Under the pieces are notes generated by a model. It was not told the origin of the DNA. It worked only from the letters and a program-made list of their open reading frames with translations, and ran no database searches. Positions 43,425 to 51,242 of a stretch of 64,000 bases of DNA are shown piece by piece. The DNA comes from Desulfovibrio sp. GTDB lineage: Bacteria; Desulfobacterota; Desulfovibrionia; Desulfovibrionales; Desulfovibrionaceae. The position numbers and the translations under genes are program-made. Where the stretch lies: contig JALHJW010000001.1 in the NCBI GenBank assembly GCA_022839785.1, forward strand, positions 124,001 through 188,000. The letters are read 5' to 3'. Position 1 is the stretch's first letter. Every line of letters begins with the position of its first letter.

Positions 43425-44105
43425 CTATGCGTCCGGTAGGGTGAGTTCCCAAAGATTCACGGTCATGGCCGAGGTGGGCGAGACGCGCTTCTGCACGCCC
43501 AGATGGGCCACGTTCCAGCCGCACTCGCGGAAACGGTCCGGGAAGGGCTTGGACACGTCGCGCCTGGCCTCGCCCAGCCAGACCCGGCCGCCGGGGGCCA
43601 GGGCGTAGCGGAAGAGCGCCTCCAGCGGCTCGAAGAAGCGGCGCTCGTAGATCACGTCGCCGCCGAAGATGTACGGGAAGGAGCGCGGCCGGATGGCCGG
43701 GGCGCGCCAGTCCATGCGCAGCCACAGGGGCTGGGGCACCGCGTTCAGGGCCGCGTTGTCGCGCGCGTAGACGAGGGCCTCGTGCACGATGTCGAAGGCC
43801 GCCACCTTTCCGCCCACGAAGGACGCGGCCAGGGCCGTAAGCGCCAGGCCGCAGCCCACGTCCAGGCAGAGACGGCCCGCGATGTCCTCCCTATGCGCGG
43901 CGATGTGGTCGGCCAGGGCCACGCCCGCGGGCCACATCTCCACCCAGTAGGGGATCAGGTCCTCGCTGGAGTCGTCGGAAATGGAGTTCCAGAGCGTCTC
44001 CAGGTCGCCCTCGCGCTCGATGCGCCAAGTGCGCCCGGCAAGCTCAAGGGTCAGGGCCTCGCGGCCGGGACGGGCAGGGGCGGACGAGGAAGCGGCGTGC
44101 GGCAT
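43425..44105 (-). CDS. Class I SAM methyltransferase (Nnt1/METTL-like family)
   Basis: A 226-residue protein. An upstream helix (IPYWVEMWPAGVALADHI) typical of the lysine-methyltransferase-like family precedes the SAM motif LCLDVGCGLALTALAA (about residues 83-98), acidic FDIVHEAL and the motif-II-like FPYIFGGDVIYERRFF. Proteins of this family methylate protein lysines or small molecules; the target here is unknown. It is divergent from gcvH and followed 12 bases later by nikR. A second member of this family lies at 50475-51242. Confidence 0.8.
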   Translation of the reverse strand: MPHAASSSAPARPGREALTLELAGRTWRIEREGDLETLWNSISDDSSEDLIPYWVEMWPAGVALADHIAAHREDIAGRLCLDVGCGLALTALAASFVGGKVAAFDIVHEALVYARDNAALNAVPQPLWLRMDWRAPAIRPRSFPYIFGGDVIYERRFFEPLEALFRYALAPGGRVWLGEARRDVSKPFPDRFRECGWNVAHLGVQKRVSPTSAMTVNLWELTLPDA

Positions 44106-44177
44106 TGCCCGGCTATAGCCCGCCCGCGACCGACAATCAAGCGTTGCCGGGGACGCGGGAAGGGCCGAGGAAAGCGC

Positions 44178-44206
44178 TTGCCCAAGGCCGGAAGTCACTT
44201 TACATA
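44178..44206 (+). promoter_or_regulatory. Predicted promoter of the gcv operon
   Basis: TTGCCC (44178-44183), 17 bases, TACATA (44201-44206). The start near 44213 gives a 62-base leader, too short for a tandem glycine riboswitch. Confidence 0.4.
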
Positions 44207-44274
44207 GGGTGCGTTTGGGGCTACGCCTGCCGCCTTCGGACGGCACGGAATCCCACTTTTTCGAGGAGGACCGA

Positions 44275-44655
44275 ATGATTCCCGACGATCTTCTCTATGC
44301 CCGGACCCACGAATGGGCCCGCGTCGAGGACGGCGAAGCCGTTATCGGCATCACGCACTTCGCTCAGGAGCAACTCGGCGACCTGACCTACGTGGAACTC
44401 CCCGAGGTCGGCCAGAAGCTGGCCCAGGGCGAGGAAATGGGCAGCGTGGAATCGGTCAAGGCCGCAAGCGAGATATACTCCCCGGTCACGGGCGAGGTCA
44501 TCGCCGTGAACGAGGAACTGGCCGACAACCCGGGGCTGATCAACGAAGATCCCTACGGCGAGGGCTGGATGGTCCGCGTCCGCCTCGCGGGCGACCCCGA
44601 GGATCTGCTGGAGGCCCCGGACTACGAGCGCCTGCTCGAGGAAGAGTCCCACTAA
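44275..44655 (+). CDS. gcvH: Glycine cleavage system H protein
   Basis: A 126-residue lipoyl carrier. The lipoylated residue is Lys62 in SVESVKAASEIYSPVTG. Start context YARTHEWARVEDGEAVIGI is canonical. It shuttles the aminomethyl group from the P to the T protein. ATG at 44275 follows GAGGAGGA. First gene of the gcvH-gcvPA-gcvPB-lpd operon. Confidence 0.97.
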   Translation: MIPDDLLYARTHEWARVEDGEAVIGITHFAQEQLGDLTYVELPEVGQKLAQGEEMGSVESVKAASEIYSPVTGEVIAVNEELADNPGLINEDPYGEGWMVRVRLAGDPEDLLEAPDYERLLEEESH

Positions 44656-44704
44656 ACCGCGCGTTCGCCGCCGCGGCCTTCGTCCACGGCGGCCAGGAGC
44701 CGCC

Positions 44705-46039
44705 ATGCCCTACATCCCGCATACGGACGACGACGTCCGAAAAATGCTTGCCGCCATCGGCGCGGACTCGGTGGAGGATCTCTTCGCCGAGATCGCGCCC
44801 GGGCTGCGTCCCAAGAGTTTCGATCTGCCCCGCGGCCTCTCCGAGCAGGCCGTGCTTTCCCGCCTGGAGGCCCTGGCGCAGAAGAACGCCTCGGGCCTCA
44901 AGTCGTTCCTGGGGGCCGGGTTCTACGACCACCACATTCCCTCCGTGGTCGACGCCGTCACCTCGCGCGGCGAGTTCTACACGGCCTACACGCCGTACCA
45001 GCCCGAGGCGTCCCAGGGCACACTGCAGGCCATCTACGAGTTCCAGAGCGCCATGTGCCGCCTGATGGACATGGAGTGCGCCAACGCCTCGGTCTACGAC
45101 GGCGGCTCGGCCATCTTCGAGGCCATGATGATGGCCGCGCGCAAGACCAGGCGCCGCCGCTTCGTGATCTCCGAGAGCGTGAGCCCGATCTACCGGATCA
45201 TGCTCACCTCCTACACCATCAACCTGAACCTCGAACTGGTCACGGTACCCCACGCGGGCGGCGCGGCCGACATCGAGGCGCTGAAGGCGGCCATCGACGA
45301 GCGCACCGCCGCGGTGCTGGTGCAGAACCCGAGCTTCTTCGGCACGGTGGCGGACTTCACGGACCTCTTCGCCGCGGCCCGGGCCGCGGGCGCGGTTTCG
45401 GTGATCAGCGTCTACCCGGTGCTGCAAAGCGTGCTCAAAAGCCCCGGCGCCATGGGCGCGGACGTGGCCGTGGCCGAGGGCCAGAGCCTCGGCCTGCCGC
45501 TCTCCTTCGGCGGGCCGTACCTGGGCGTCATGACCTGCTCCAAGGACTTGGTCCGCCAGATGCCCGGCCGCATGGTGGGCCGCACCGTGGACCTGGAGGG
45601 CCGGACGGGCTTCGTGCTCACCCTGCAGGCGCGCGAGCAGCACATCCGCCGCGCCAAGGCCACCTCCAACATCTGCTCCAACCAGGCCCTGTGCGCCCTG
45701 CGCGCCCTGCTCCACGTCTGCTGCCTGGGCGAGGAGGGGCTGAAGCGCACCGCGGGCCTGTGCATCGAACGCGCCCACTACGCCGCGGCCCGCCTCACGG
45801 CCATCCCGGGGGTCTCGCTGCTCTCCGGCGCGCCCTTCGGCAACGAGTTCGCCGTGCGCCTGCCGGTCAGCGCCTACGAGGCCATCGACAAGCTCACGGC
45901 CAAGGGCGTGGTGCCCGGCTTCCCCCTGGGCCGCTACTACCCGGGGCTGGAAAACTGCCTGCTCGTGGCCTGCACCGAGAAGAATTCCATGGAAGACATC
46001 GGCGTCATGGCCGAGATGCTGGGAGGGCTGCTGGCATGA
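44705..46039 (+). CDS. gcvPA: Glycine dehydrogenase (decarboxylating) subunit 1
   Basis: A 444-residue protein, the N-terminal half of the P protein in two-subunit systems: FLGAGFYDHHIPSVVDAV, YTPYQPEASQGTLQAIYEFQ, SVYDGGSAIFEAMMMA and the ATSNICSNQALCALRA segment. Together with GcvPB it decarboxylates glycine. It overlaps gcvPB by 4 bases, ensuring equal synthesis. Confidence 0.97.
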   Translation: MPYIPHTDDDVRKMLAAIGADSVEDLFAEIAPGLRPKSFDLPRGLSEQAVLSRLEALAQKNASGLKSFLGAGFYDHHIPSVVDAVTSRGEFYTAYTPYQPEASQGTLQAIYEFQSAMCRLMDMECANASVYDGGSAIFEAMMMAARKTRRRRFVISESVSPIYRIMLTSYTINLNLELVTVPHAGGAADIEALKAAIDERTAAVLVQNPSFFGTVADFTDLFAAARAAGAVSVISVYPVLQSVLKSPGAMGADVAVAEGQSLGLPLSFGGPYLGVMTCSKDLVRQMPGRMVGRTVDLEGRTGFVLTLQAREQHIRRAKATSNICSNQALCALRALLHVCCLGEEGLKRTAGLCIERAHYAAARLTAIPGVSLLSGAPFGNEFAVRLPVSAYEAIDKLTAKGVVPGFPLGRYYPGLENCLLVACTEKNSMEDIGVMAEMLGGLLA

Positions 46040-47484
46040 AGACGATCTTCGCCAAATCCCGGCCGGGACGCGAGGGCGTCTGGCCCGACGCGCCGCAGAA
46101 GGGCCCACAGGCCTACATCCCCGCCGCGCTGCTGCGCGGCGGCCCGGCCCGCCTGCCCGAACTCTCGGAGCTGGACGTGGTGCGCCACTTCTCCGAACTG
46201 TCGCGCAAGAACTTCGGGGTGGACACCAATTTCTACCCCCTGGGCTCCTGCACCATGAAGTACAATCCCAAGTTCACCGAAAAGGCGGCCGCGCTGCCGG
46301 GCTTCGCCGGGCTGCACCCGGTGCTGCCGCAGCTGCAGGGCGCGGGGCGTCACTGCCAGGGCGCGCTTGAGGTCATGTACGAGATGGAGCGCCTGCTCTC
46401 GGAAATCACCGGCATGGCGGGCTTCACCCTGCACCCCATGGCCGGGGCGCACGGCGAACTCACGGGCTGCATGCTCATCGCCGCCTACCACAAGGCCAAG
46501 GGCAACAGGAAGACCAAGGTCATCTGCCCCGACTCGGCCCACGGCACCAACCCGGCCTCGGCCGCGCTGGCGGGCTACGAGGTGGTGAACATCGAGTCCG
46601 TGGACGGCATCGTGGACCCGGCCAAGCTGGCCGAGGTGCTCGACGACGAGGTCGCGGCGCTGATGATGACCTGCCCCAACACCCTGGGGCTCTTCGAGCG
46701 CAACCTGCCCGAGATCGTGCGCCTGCTGCGCGAGAAGGACGCCCTGCTCTACTACGACGGCGCGAACCTCAACGCCATCCTGGGCAAGATGCGCGTGGGC
46801 GACGCGGGTTTCGACGTGGTCCACCTCAACCTGCACAAGACCTTCGGCACGCCCCACGGCGGCGGCGGCCCCGGCTCCGGCCCGGTGGGCGTGTCCGAGA
46901 AGCTCGTCGAATTCCTACCCGTCTCGCGGGTCAAGAAGCTGGAGGACGGCCTCTTCGTCCTCGACTACAACCATCCGAAATCCATCGGCTACGTCGCCCC
47001 CTTCTACGGCAACTTCGGCGTGGTGCTCAAAGCCTACGCCTACGTGCTGCGTCTGGGCCGCGAGGGACTGGTCCGCGTCTCGGAAAACGCCGTGCTGGCC
47101 GCCAACTACCTGCGCAAACGGCTCGAAGCCGTGCTGGAGATCCCCTACAACCGGGTCTGCATGCACGAGTTCGTGGCCTCGGCCGTACAACAGGCCAAGA
47201 CCGGCGTGCGCGCCCTGGACATCGCCAAGGCGCTTCTGGACAAGGGGCATCACGCGCCCACGGTCTACTTCCCGCTCATCGTCAAGGAATGCATCATGGT
47301 CGAGCCCACGGAGACCGAGTCCCTGGAAACCCTGGACGGCTTCGTGGACGACCTGCTGGAGATCCTCGACCGCGCCGCGCGCGAGCCCGAGGCCGTGCAG
47401 GCCGCCCCGGTGAGGATGCCGGTGCGCCGCCTGGACGAGACCAAGGCCGCCCGCGACATGGACATCGCGGACCTGGGCGCATAG
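46036..47484 (+). CDS. gcvPB: Glycine dehydrogenase (decarboxylating) subunit 2
   Basis: A 482-residue PLP subunit. The PLP lysine is Lys268 in NLHKTFGTPHGGGGPG; DSAHGTNPASAALAGY and the DGANLNAILGKMR segment shape the cofactor site. The ATG lies within the end of gcvPA. It is followed after 13 bases by the lipoamide dehydrogenase gene. The extended C-terminus (DETKAARDMDIAD) is not unusual. Confidence 0.97.
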   Translation: MKTIFAKSRPGREGVWPDAPQKGPQAYIPAALLRGGPARLPELSELDVVRHFSELSRKNFGVDTNFYPLGSCTMKYNPKFTEKAAALPGFAGLHPVLPQLQGAGRHCQGALEVMYEMERLLSEITGMAGFTLHPMAGAHGELTGCMLIAAYHKAKGNRKTKVICPDSAHGTNPASAALAGYEVVNIESVDGIVDPAKLAEVLDDEVAALMMTCPNTLGLFERNLPEIVRLLREKDALLYYDGANLNAILGKMRVGDAGFDVVHLNLHKTFGTPHGGGGPGSGPVGVSEKLVEFLPVSRVKKLEDGLFVLDYNHPKSIGYVAPFYGNFGVVLKAYAYVLRLGREGLVRVSENAVLAANYLRKRLEAVLEIPYNRVCMHEFVASAVQQAKTGVRALDIAKALLDKGHHAPTVYFPLIVKECIMVEPTETESLETLDGFVDDLLEILDRAAREPEAVQAAPVRMPVRRLDETKAARDMDIADLGA

Positions 47485-47497
47485 CGGAGTTGCCATC

Positions 47498-48862
47498 GTG
47501 TCGTACGACCTGATCGTCATCGGCGGCGGCCCGGCGGGGTACAATGCGGCCCTTCGGGCCGCGTCCGCCGGGCGCTCCGTCTGTCTCGTGGAGAAGGCCG
47601 ATCTGGGAGGAACCTGCCTCAACTGGGGCTGCATCCCCACCAAGTTCCTGCTGGGCGGCACCGCGCCCGTGGAGGCCCTGGAGGCCCAGGCACGCATGAA
47701 GGCCGCCGCGGGCGAGGTGCGCATCGACCTCGCCGCGCTGCAGGGCCGCAAGGACCGCCTCCTCGCGGCCACGCGCAAGGCCATGCAGCAGCGCCTGGAA
47801 AAGGCCGGCGTGGTCGTGCGCCGGGGCCTGGCCCGCTTCGACGGTCCCCGGTCCGTGGAAGTCCTGGAGGAGGACGGCATCGCCGTACTCGCCTTCGGGC
47901 ATTGCATCCTGGCCGCCGGGTCCGTGACCACGCAGGTCCCGTCCATGAAGCCCGACGGCGTCTCCGTGCTGGACTCGGACCAGATTCTGGCGCTGACCGA
48001 GGCTCCCGACTCGCTCCTCATCGTGGGCGGCGGGGTCATCGGCCTGGAGATGGGGCAGATATTCGAACGTCTGGGCGCGCGGATCACCGTGGTCGAGGCC
48101 CTGGACCGGCTCATCCCCTGGGAGGACCCCGAGGTTTCCGAGGAGATGGCGCGCACCCTCAAGCGCCGCAAATGGACCCTGAAGCTCGGGGCGCGTGTCA
48201 GGACCCTGGTCAGTACGAACGGCCGGGCCGAACTGACCCTGGAATCCGGCGAGGTCCTGGACGCGGCCAAAGCCCTGGTCTGCATCGGCCGCAGGCCCGC
48301 CACCGCGCCGCTCACGCCCACCAGAGCGGGCATCGCCCTGGACGCGCGCGGTTTCATCGTCGTGGACGCGCACCTGAAAGCGGCCGAACGCATCCACGCC
48401 GTGGGCGACGTCAACGGCCGGGCCATGCTGGCCCACGCCGCGGAGCACCAGGCCGCCTACGCCGTTGACCATATCCTGGGCCGCACGGACAAGCCCTACG
48501 CCGACCTCGGCCTGCCCTCCTGCATCTACGGCGCGCCCGAGGTCATGCGCGTGGGCCGCATGGCGCACGAATTCGCGGACGCGGGCGAGCCCACGCAGAT
48601 TTCGCGATTCCCCCTGGCCGCCAACCCCATCGCCCAAGCGAGCGCCGCCACGGGCGGCTTCGTCAAGACCGTCTGGTCGCGCGGCAGGATCAGGGGACTC
48701 ACGGCCATCGGCCACCACGTCTCGCACCTGGTCTCCCTGGCCGCGGTCATGGTCTCCCAGGGCTGGACGCGCGAGCAGGTCGAGCACTTCATCTTCCCCC
48801 ACCCCTCTCTCGACGAGGCGCTCAGGGAAGCCTGCCTCGCCGAGCCGGAAGCGCCGAAATAG
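47498..48862 (+). CDS. lpdA: Dihydrolipoyl dehydrogenase (L protein)
   Basis: A 454-residue FAD flavoprotein: FAD loop VIGGGPAGYNAALRAA, redox disulfide GGTCLNWGCIPTK, NAD loop IVGGGVIGLEMGQIF and C-terminal HPSLDEALREA with the base His (Ser replaces the usual Thr). It reoxidises lipoyl GcvH. It starts with GTG, 13 bases after gcvPB. No gcvT is found in the operon. Confidence 0.95.
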   Translation: MSYDLIVIGGGPAGYNAALRAASAGRSVCLVEKADLGGTCLNWGCIPTKFLLGGTAPVEALEAQARMKAAAGEVRIDLAALQGRKDRLLAATRKAMQQRLEKAGVVVRRGLARFDGPRSVEVLEEDGIAVLAFGHCILAAGSVTTQVPSMKPDGVSVLDSDQILALTEAPDSLLIVGGGVIGLEMGQIFERLGARITVVEALDRLIPWEDPEVSEEMARTLKRRKWTLKLGARVRTLVSTNGRAELTLESGEVLDAAKALVCIGRRPATAPLTPTRAGIALDARGFIVVDAHLKAAERIHAVGDVNGRAMLAHAAEHQAAYAVDHILGRTDKPYADLGLPSCIYGAPEVMRVGRMAHEFADAGEPTQISRFPLAANPIAQASAATGGFVKTVWSRGRIRGLTAIGHHVSHLVSLAAVMVSQGWTREQVEHFIFPHPSLDEALREACLAEPEAPK

Positions 48863-49029
48863 CTCCGGGAAAAAGAGGGAAGGGCCAACGCGGGGCGGAA
48901 ACGCCCTCCTTTTCAGCCGAAACGTCCGGAGTTTGCGCTGCCGCCGCGTCGTGCCCGCGTCGAGGCCGGCCACGTCGACGGGATCGTGAGCGACTCGTCG
49001 TGGCGCAGCCCGAACAAGGAGCAGGAACC

Positions 49030-49150
49030 GTGCGCGATCTTCTTTCGACCCTGAACGCCTGGCTTGCGTCCGGAGAGGCCGTGGCGGCGGCGACCATCGC
49101 CACCAGAGAAGGGTCCACGCCGCGCACCGCCGGGAGCACGCTGCTGCGCC
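49030..49150 (+). pseudogene. Remnant: N-terminus of an XdhC/CoxI-family protein
   Basis: From GTG at 49030, which has an AAGGAG site eight bases upstream, about 35 codons match the start of XdhC proteins: a DLLSTLNAWLASGEAVAAAT stretch followed by REGSTPRTAGSTLL. The similarity stops there; the expected GGGC-containing strands and Rossmann part are missing. The intact start and ribosome site suggest recent truncation. XdhC handles molybdenum cofactor sulfuration and insertion in xanthine dehydrogenase-type enzymes. Confidence 0.55.
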
Positions 49151-49199
49151 GCGCTCTGGCCGCCCCATGCGCGGCCGCCGAATTTGCAGACGGACCGCC

Positions 49200-49300
49200 G
49201 CGCGGCCCGTGGCGGACGCGGGCGCGCCCTTCGACCTGGACGCAGCGAACGACTACCGGGAGGCGTTGCGGCGCTGGGCGCGACGCGGCGGGCGATTCCG
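49200..49300 (+). pseudogene. Remnant: C-terminus of a MobA/MocA-like nucleotidyltransferase
   Basis: In a different frame from the xdhC remnant, about 30 codons (VADAGAPFDLDAANDYREAL, then RRWARRG) resemble the closing segment of NTP-transferase proteins, which end in a DxDTPxDY motif. The two remnants are what a deletion from inside xdhC into the end of a neighbouring nucleotidyltransferase gene would leave. The rest of 48863-49512 holds no gene I can support. Confidence 0.35.
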
Positions 49301-49512
49301 GCTCCGCCGTGCGCCCATGCGCGTCGTCAGATTCACACAGGATGGGATGACCGGCTCCGGAACCGCCGATTCCGCAGGAAGCCCCCCGCGCGCAACCGGA
49401 AACTCGACTGCCGGATGGCATGAGCCAAGCGGACGGGCGCTTTTCTTCCGCTCAATTTCGTACAATACTTCCCCGCGCCGTCCGGCTAGGGTGGATGCGA
49501 GGATCGGTGCCC

Positions 49513-50340
49513 ATGCGTCCGCAAAACGACATCCGCTTCTTCAGCGACCACTGCCTTCCCGGCCTCGAACTCTCCGTGGCCCGGAAGAATCCGCACGCCT
49601 TCCCCAATCACACCCACAACCACTTCACCATCGTGGTCATGGAGGACTGCGGCTGCTACAGCCAGGGACCGCGGAAGGAGGCCTCCTTCGTGCGGCCGGG
49701 CCATCTCTGCCTGATCAATCCCGGACAGGTGCACAGCGGCGTGCCGCCCCGGGGCGGCGCGCCCAGCTACCGCAATTTCTACGTCGGCCCGGACTGGATG
49801 CGGGCTGTGGCCGCCGAGACCGCAGGCCGGGACGTCGGGACGCCTGAATTCGTCCGGCTCGTCGCGGCCCAGCCCGAGGCCGTCCGCAGCCTCATGCGCC
49901 TCTCGTTCCTCCTGGAGCAGGGCGGCGACCGCCTGGAGAAGGAATCGTGCATGATCGAGGCCTTCACCCTCATGCTCGCCCGCCACGGCAACGCCCCTGC
50001 CCGCCTCGCCCGGCCCGGCCGCGAGCACCGCGCAATGCGTCTGGTGCAGTCGTACCTAGCCGAGCGGGTCGAGGAGAAGGTCTCCCTGGAGGAACTGGCC
50101 GGACTGGCCGGACTCTCGCGCTACCACCTGCTGCGCGTCTTCAAGCGGGCCACGGGGCTCACCCCGCACGCCTTCCACATCCAGATGCGCATCGACCGCG
50201 CCAGGGTCCTGGTGCGCCAGGGCCTGCCCTTCGCCGAAGTGGCCGCGGCCACGGGTTTCGTGGACCAGAGCCACTTCACCACCACCTTCCGCCAGTTCGT
50301 GGGCGCGACCCCGGGCCAGTACGCCGCGCTCCGCGCCTGA
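49513..50340 (+). CDS. AraC-family transcriptional regulator
   Basis: A 275-residue protein with an N-terminal cupin sensor (FPNHTHNHFTIVVMEDCG, RPGHLCLINPGQVHSG) and a C-terminal AraC double helix-turn-helix (EELAGLAGLSRYHLLRVFKR, then DQSHFTTTFRQFVGATPGQY). The effector is unknown. Three in-frame starts exist; ATG at 49513 follows GAGGA and begins at the cupin. A TACAAT at 49461-49466 could be its -10. It sits between the deletion scar and the methyltransferase gene; either side could be its target. Confidence 0.88.
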   Translation: MRPQNDIRFFSDHCLPGLELSVARKNPHAFPNHTHNHFTIVVMEDCGCYSQGPRKEASFVRPGHLCLINPGQVHSGVPPRGGAPSYRNFYVGPDWMRAVAAETAGRDVGTPEFVRLVAAQPEAVRSLMRLSFLLEQGGDRLEKESCMIEAFTLMLARHGNAPARLARPGREHRAMRLVQSYLAERVEEKVSLEELAGLAGLSRYHLLRVFKRATGLTPHAFHIQMRIDRARVLVRQGLPFAEVAAATGFVDQSHFTTTFRQFVGATPGQYAALRA

Positions 50341-50474
50341 GGCCCGCACGCGCCCGGCGTTCCAGCGCGCACATAATTTATACGAAAAGAGTATGATTTC
50401 ATCCCCCGGCCGCGTTGACCAGGGGCGTCAAATGGGCTACTCCCAGGCTTCCCACGCCCCCAGGAGGATGCACG

Positions 50475-51242
50475 TTGACCCAGACGCCCCCGCCGGACGC
50501 GAGCCTGGACGATCTGCTCGCCCTTGCTCGGTCGCGCTACGGCGTGCGCTTCGAGCCCCTGACCGTGAACGGGGTGACGCTCGAACTCCTCCAGATCGAG
50601 GACATGGACGCCTACGTCCAGGAACTGACCAAAGACCTGCCCGAGGACACGCCGCCCGAGCTGCCGTTCTGGGCCAAGGTCTGGCGCACCGCCCTGCTCG
50701 CCTCCTACTTCGTGCAGAAATTGGAGCCCGCGGGACGGACCATGCTTGAAATCGGAGCCGGGGTGGGCGTGTGCGGCCTCTTCGCCGCGGCCAGGGGCTT
50801 TCAGGTCACGATCACGGACATGCACCCCGACGCCGTGCTCTTCTCGCGCATCGCGGTCCTCCGGAACGACCTCGCCGACCGCGTCCGCGTGCGCCGTCTG
50901 GACTTCACCCGGGACCGCCTGGACGAACGCTTCGACATCATCCTCGGCTCCGAGGTCCTGTACAAGGACGACCAAGCCCGCGCCCTGGTGAAATTCCTCG
51001 GGGCGCACCTGAGGGACGACCCCGCGGCCGAGATCGTCCTGGCCAGGGAGTACACGCGCAAGGCCAAGAAATTCTTCAAGCTCATCGACAAGGACTACGC
51101 CCACCAGTGCCTGTCCATCGGCTACCAGGGCGGCCCCCGGGCGGGAACGCCGGAGGAATGCGGGACGGGCGGGACTGCGGGCGGCGACAGACACCTGACC
51201 ACCATCCACAGGATCAAGCCGAAACGCCATGCTCAAGCTTAA
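50475..51242 (+). CDS. Class I SAM methyltransferase, METTL/Nnt1-like, coupled to the YcaO gene
   Basis: A 255-residue protein. The family helix LPFWAKVWRTALLASYFV precedes the SAM-binding loop LEIGAGVGVCGLFAAA, acidic ITDMHPDA and FDIILGSEVLYKDD, in the order seen in protein-lysine methyltransferase relatives. The start is TTG at 50475, seven bases after AGGAGG; the nearby ATG at 50468 is out of frame. A TATGAT at 50392 may serve as -10. Its last 14 bases overlap the start of the YcaO gene, so their products are probably made together. The substrate is unknown. Confidence 0.8.
   Translation: MTQTPPPDASLDDLLALARSRYGVRFEPLTVNGVTLELLQIEDMDAYVQELTKDLPEDTPPELPFWAKVWRTALLASYFVQKLEPAGRTMLEIGAGVGVCGLFAAARGFQVTITDMHPDAVLFSRIAVLRNDLADRVRVRRLDFTRDRLDERFDIILGSEVLYKDDQARALVKFLGAHLRDDPAAEIVLAREYTRKAKKFFKLIDKDYAHQCLSIGYQGGPRAGTPEECGTGGTAGGDRHLTTIHRIKPKRHAQA

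Noticed and set aside
44106..44274. Glycine riboswitch before gcvH
   Set aside because: The leader after the predicted promoter is about 62 bases and shows no tandem aptamer pattern.
50391..50418. NikR operator before the methyltransferase gene (GTATGA half-site)
   Set aside because: The second half-site at the required spacing is missing.
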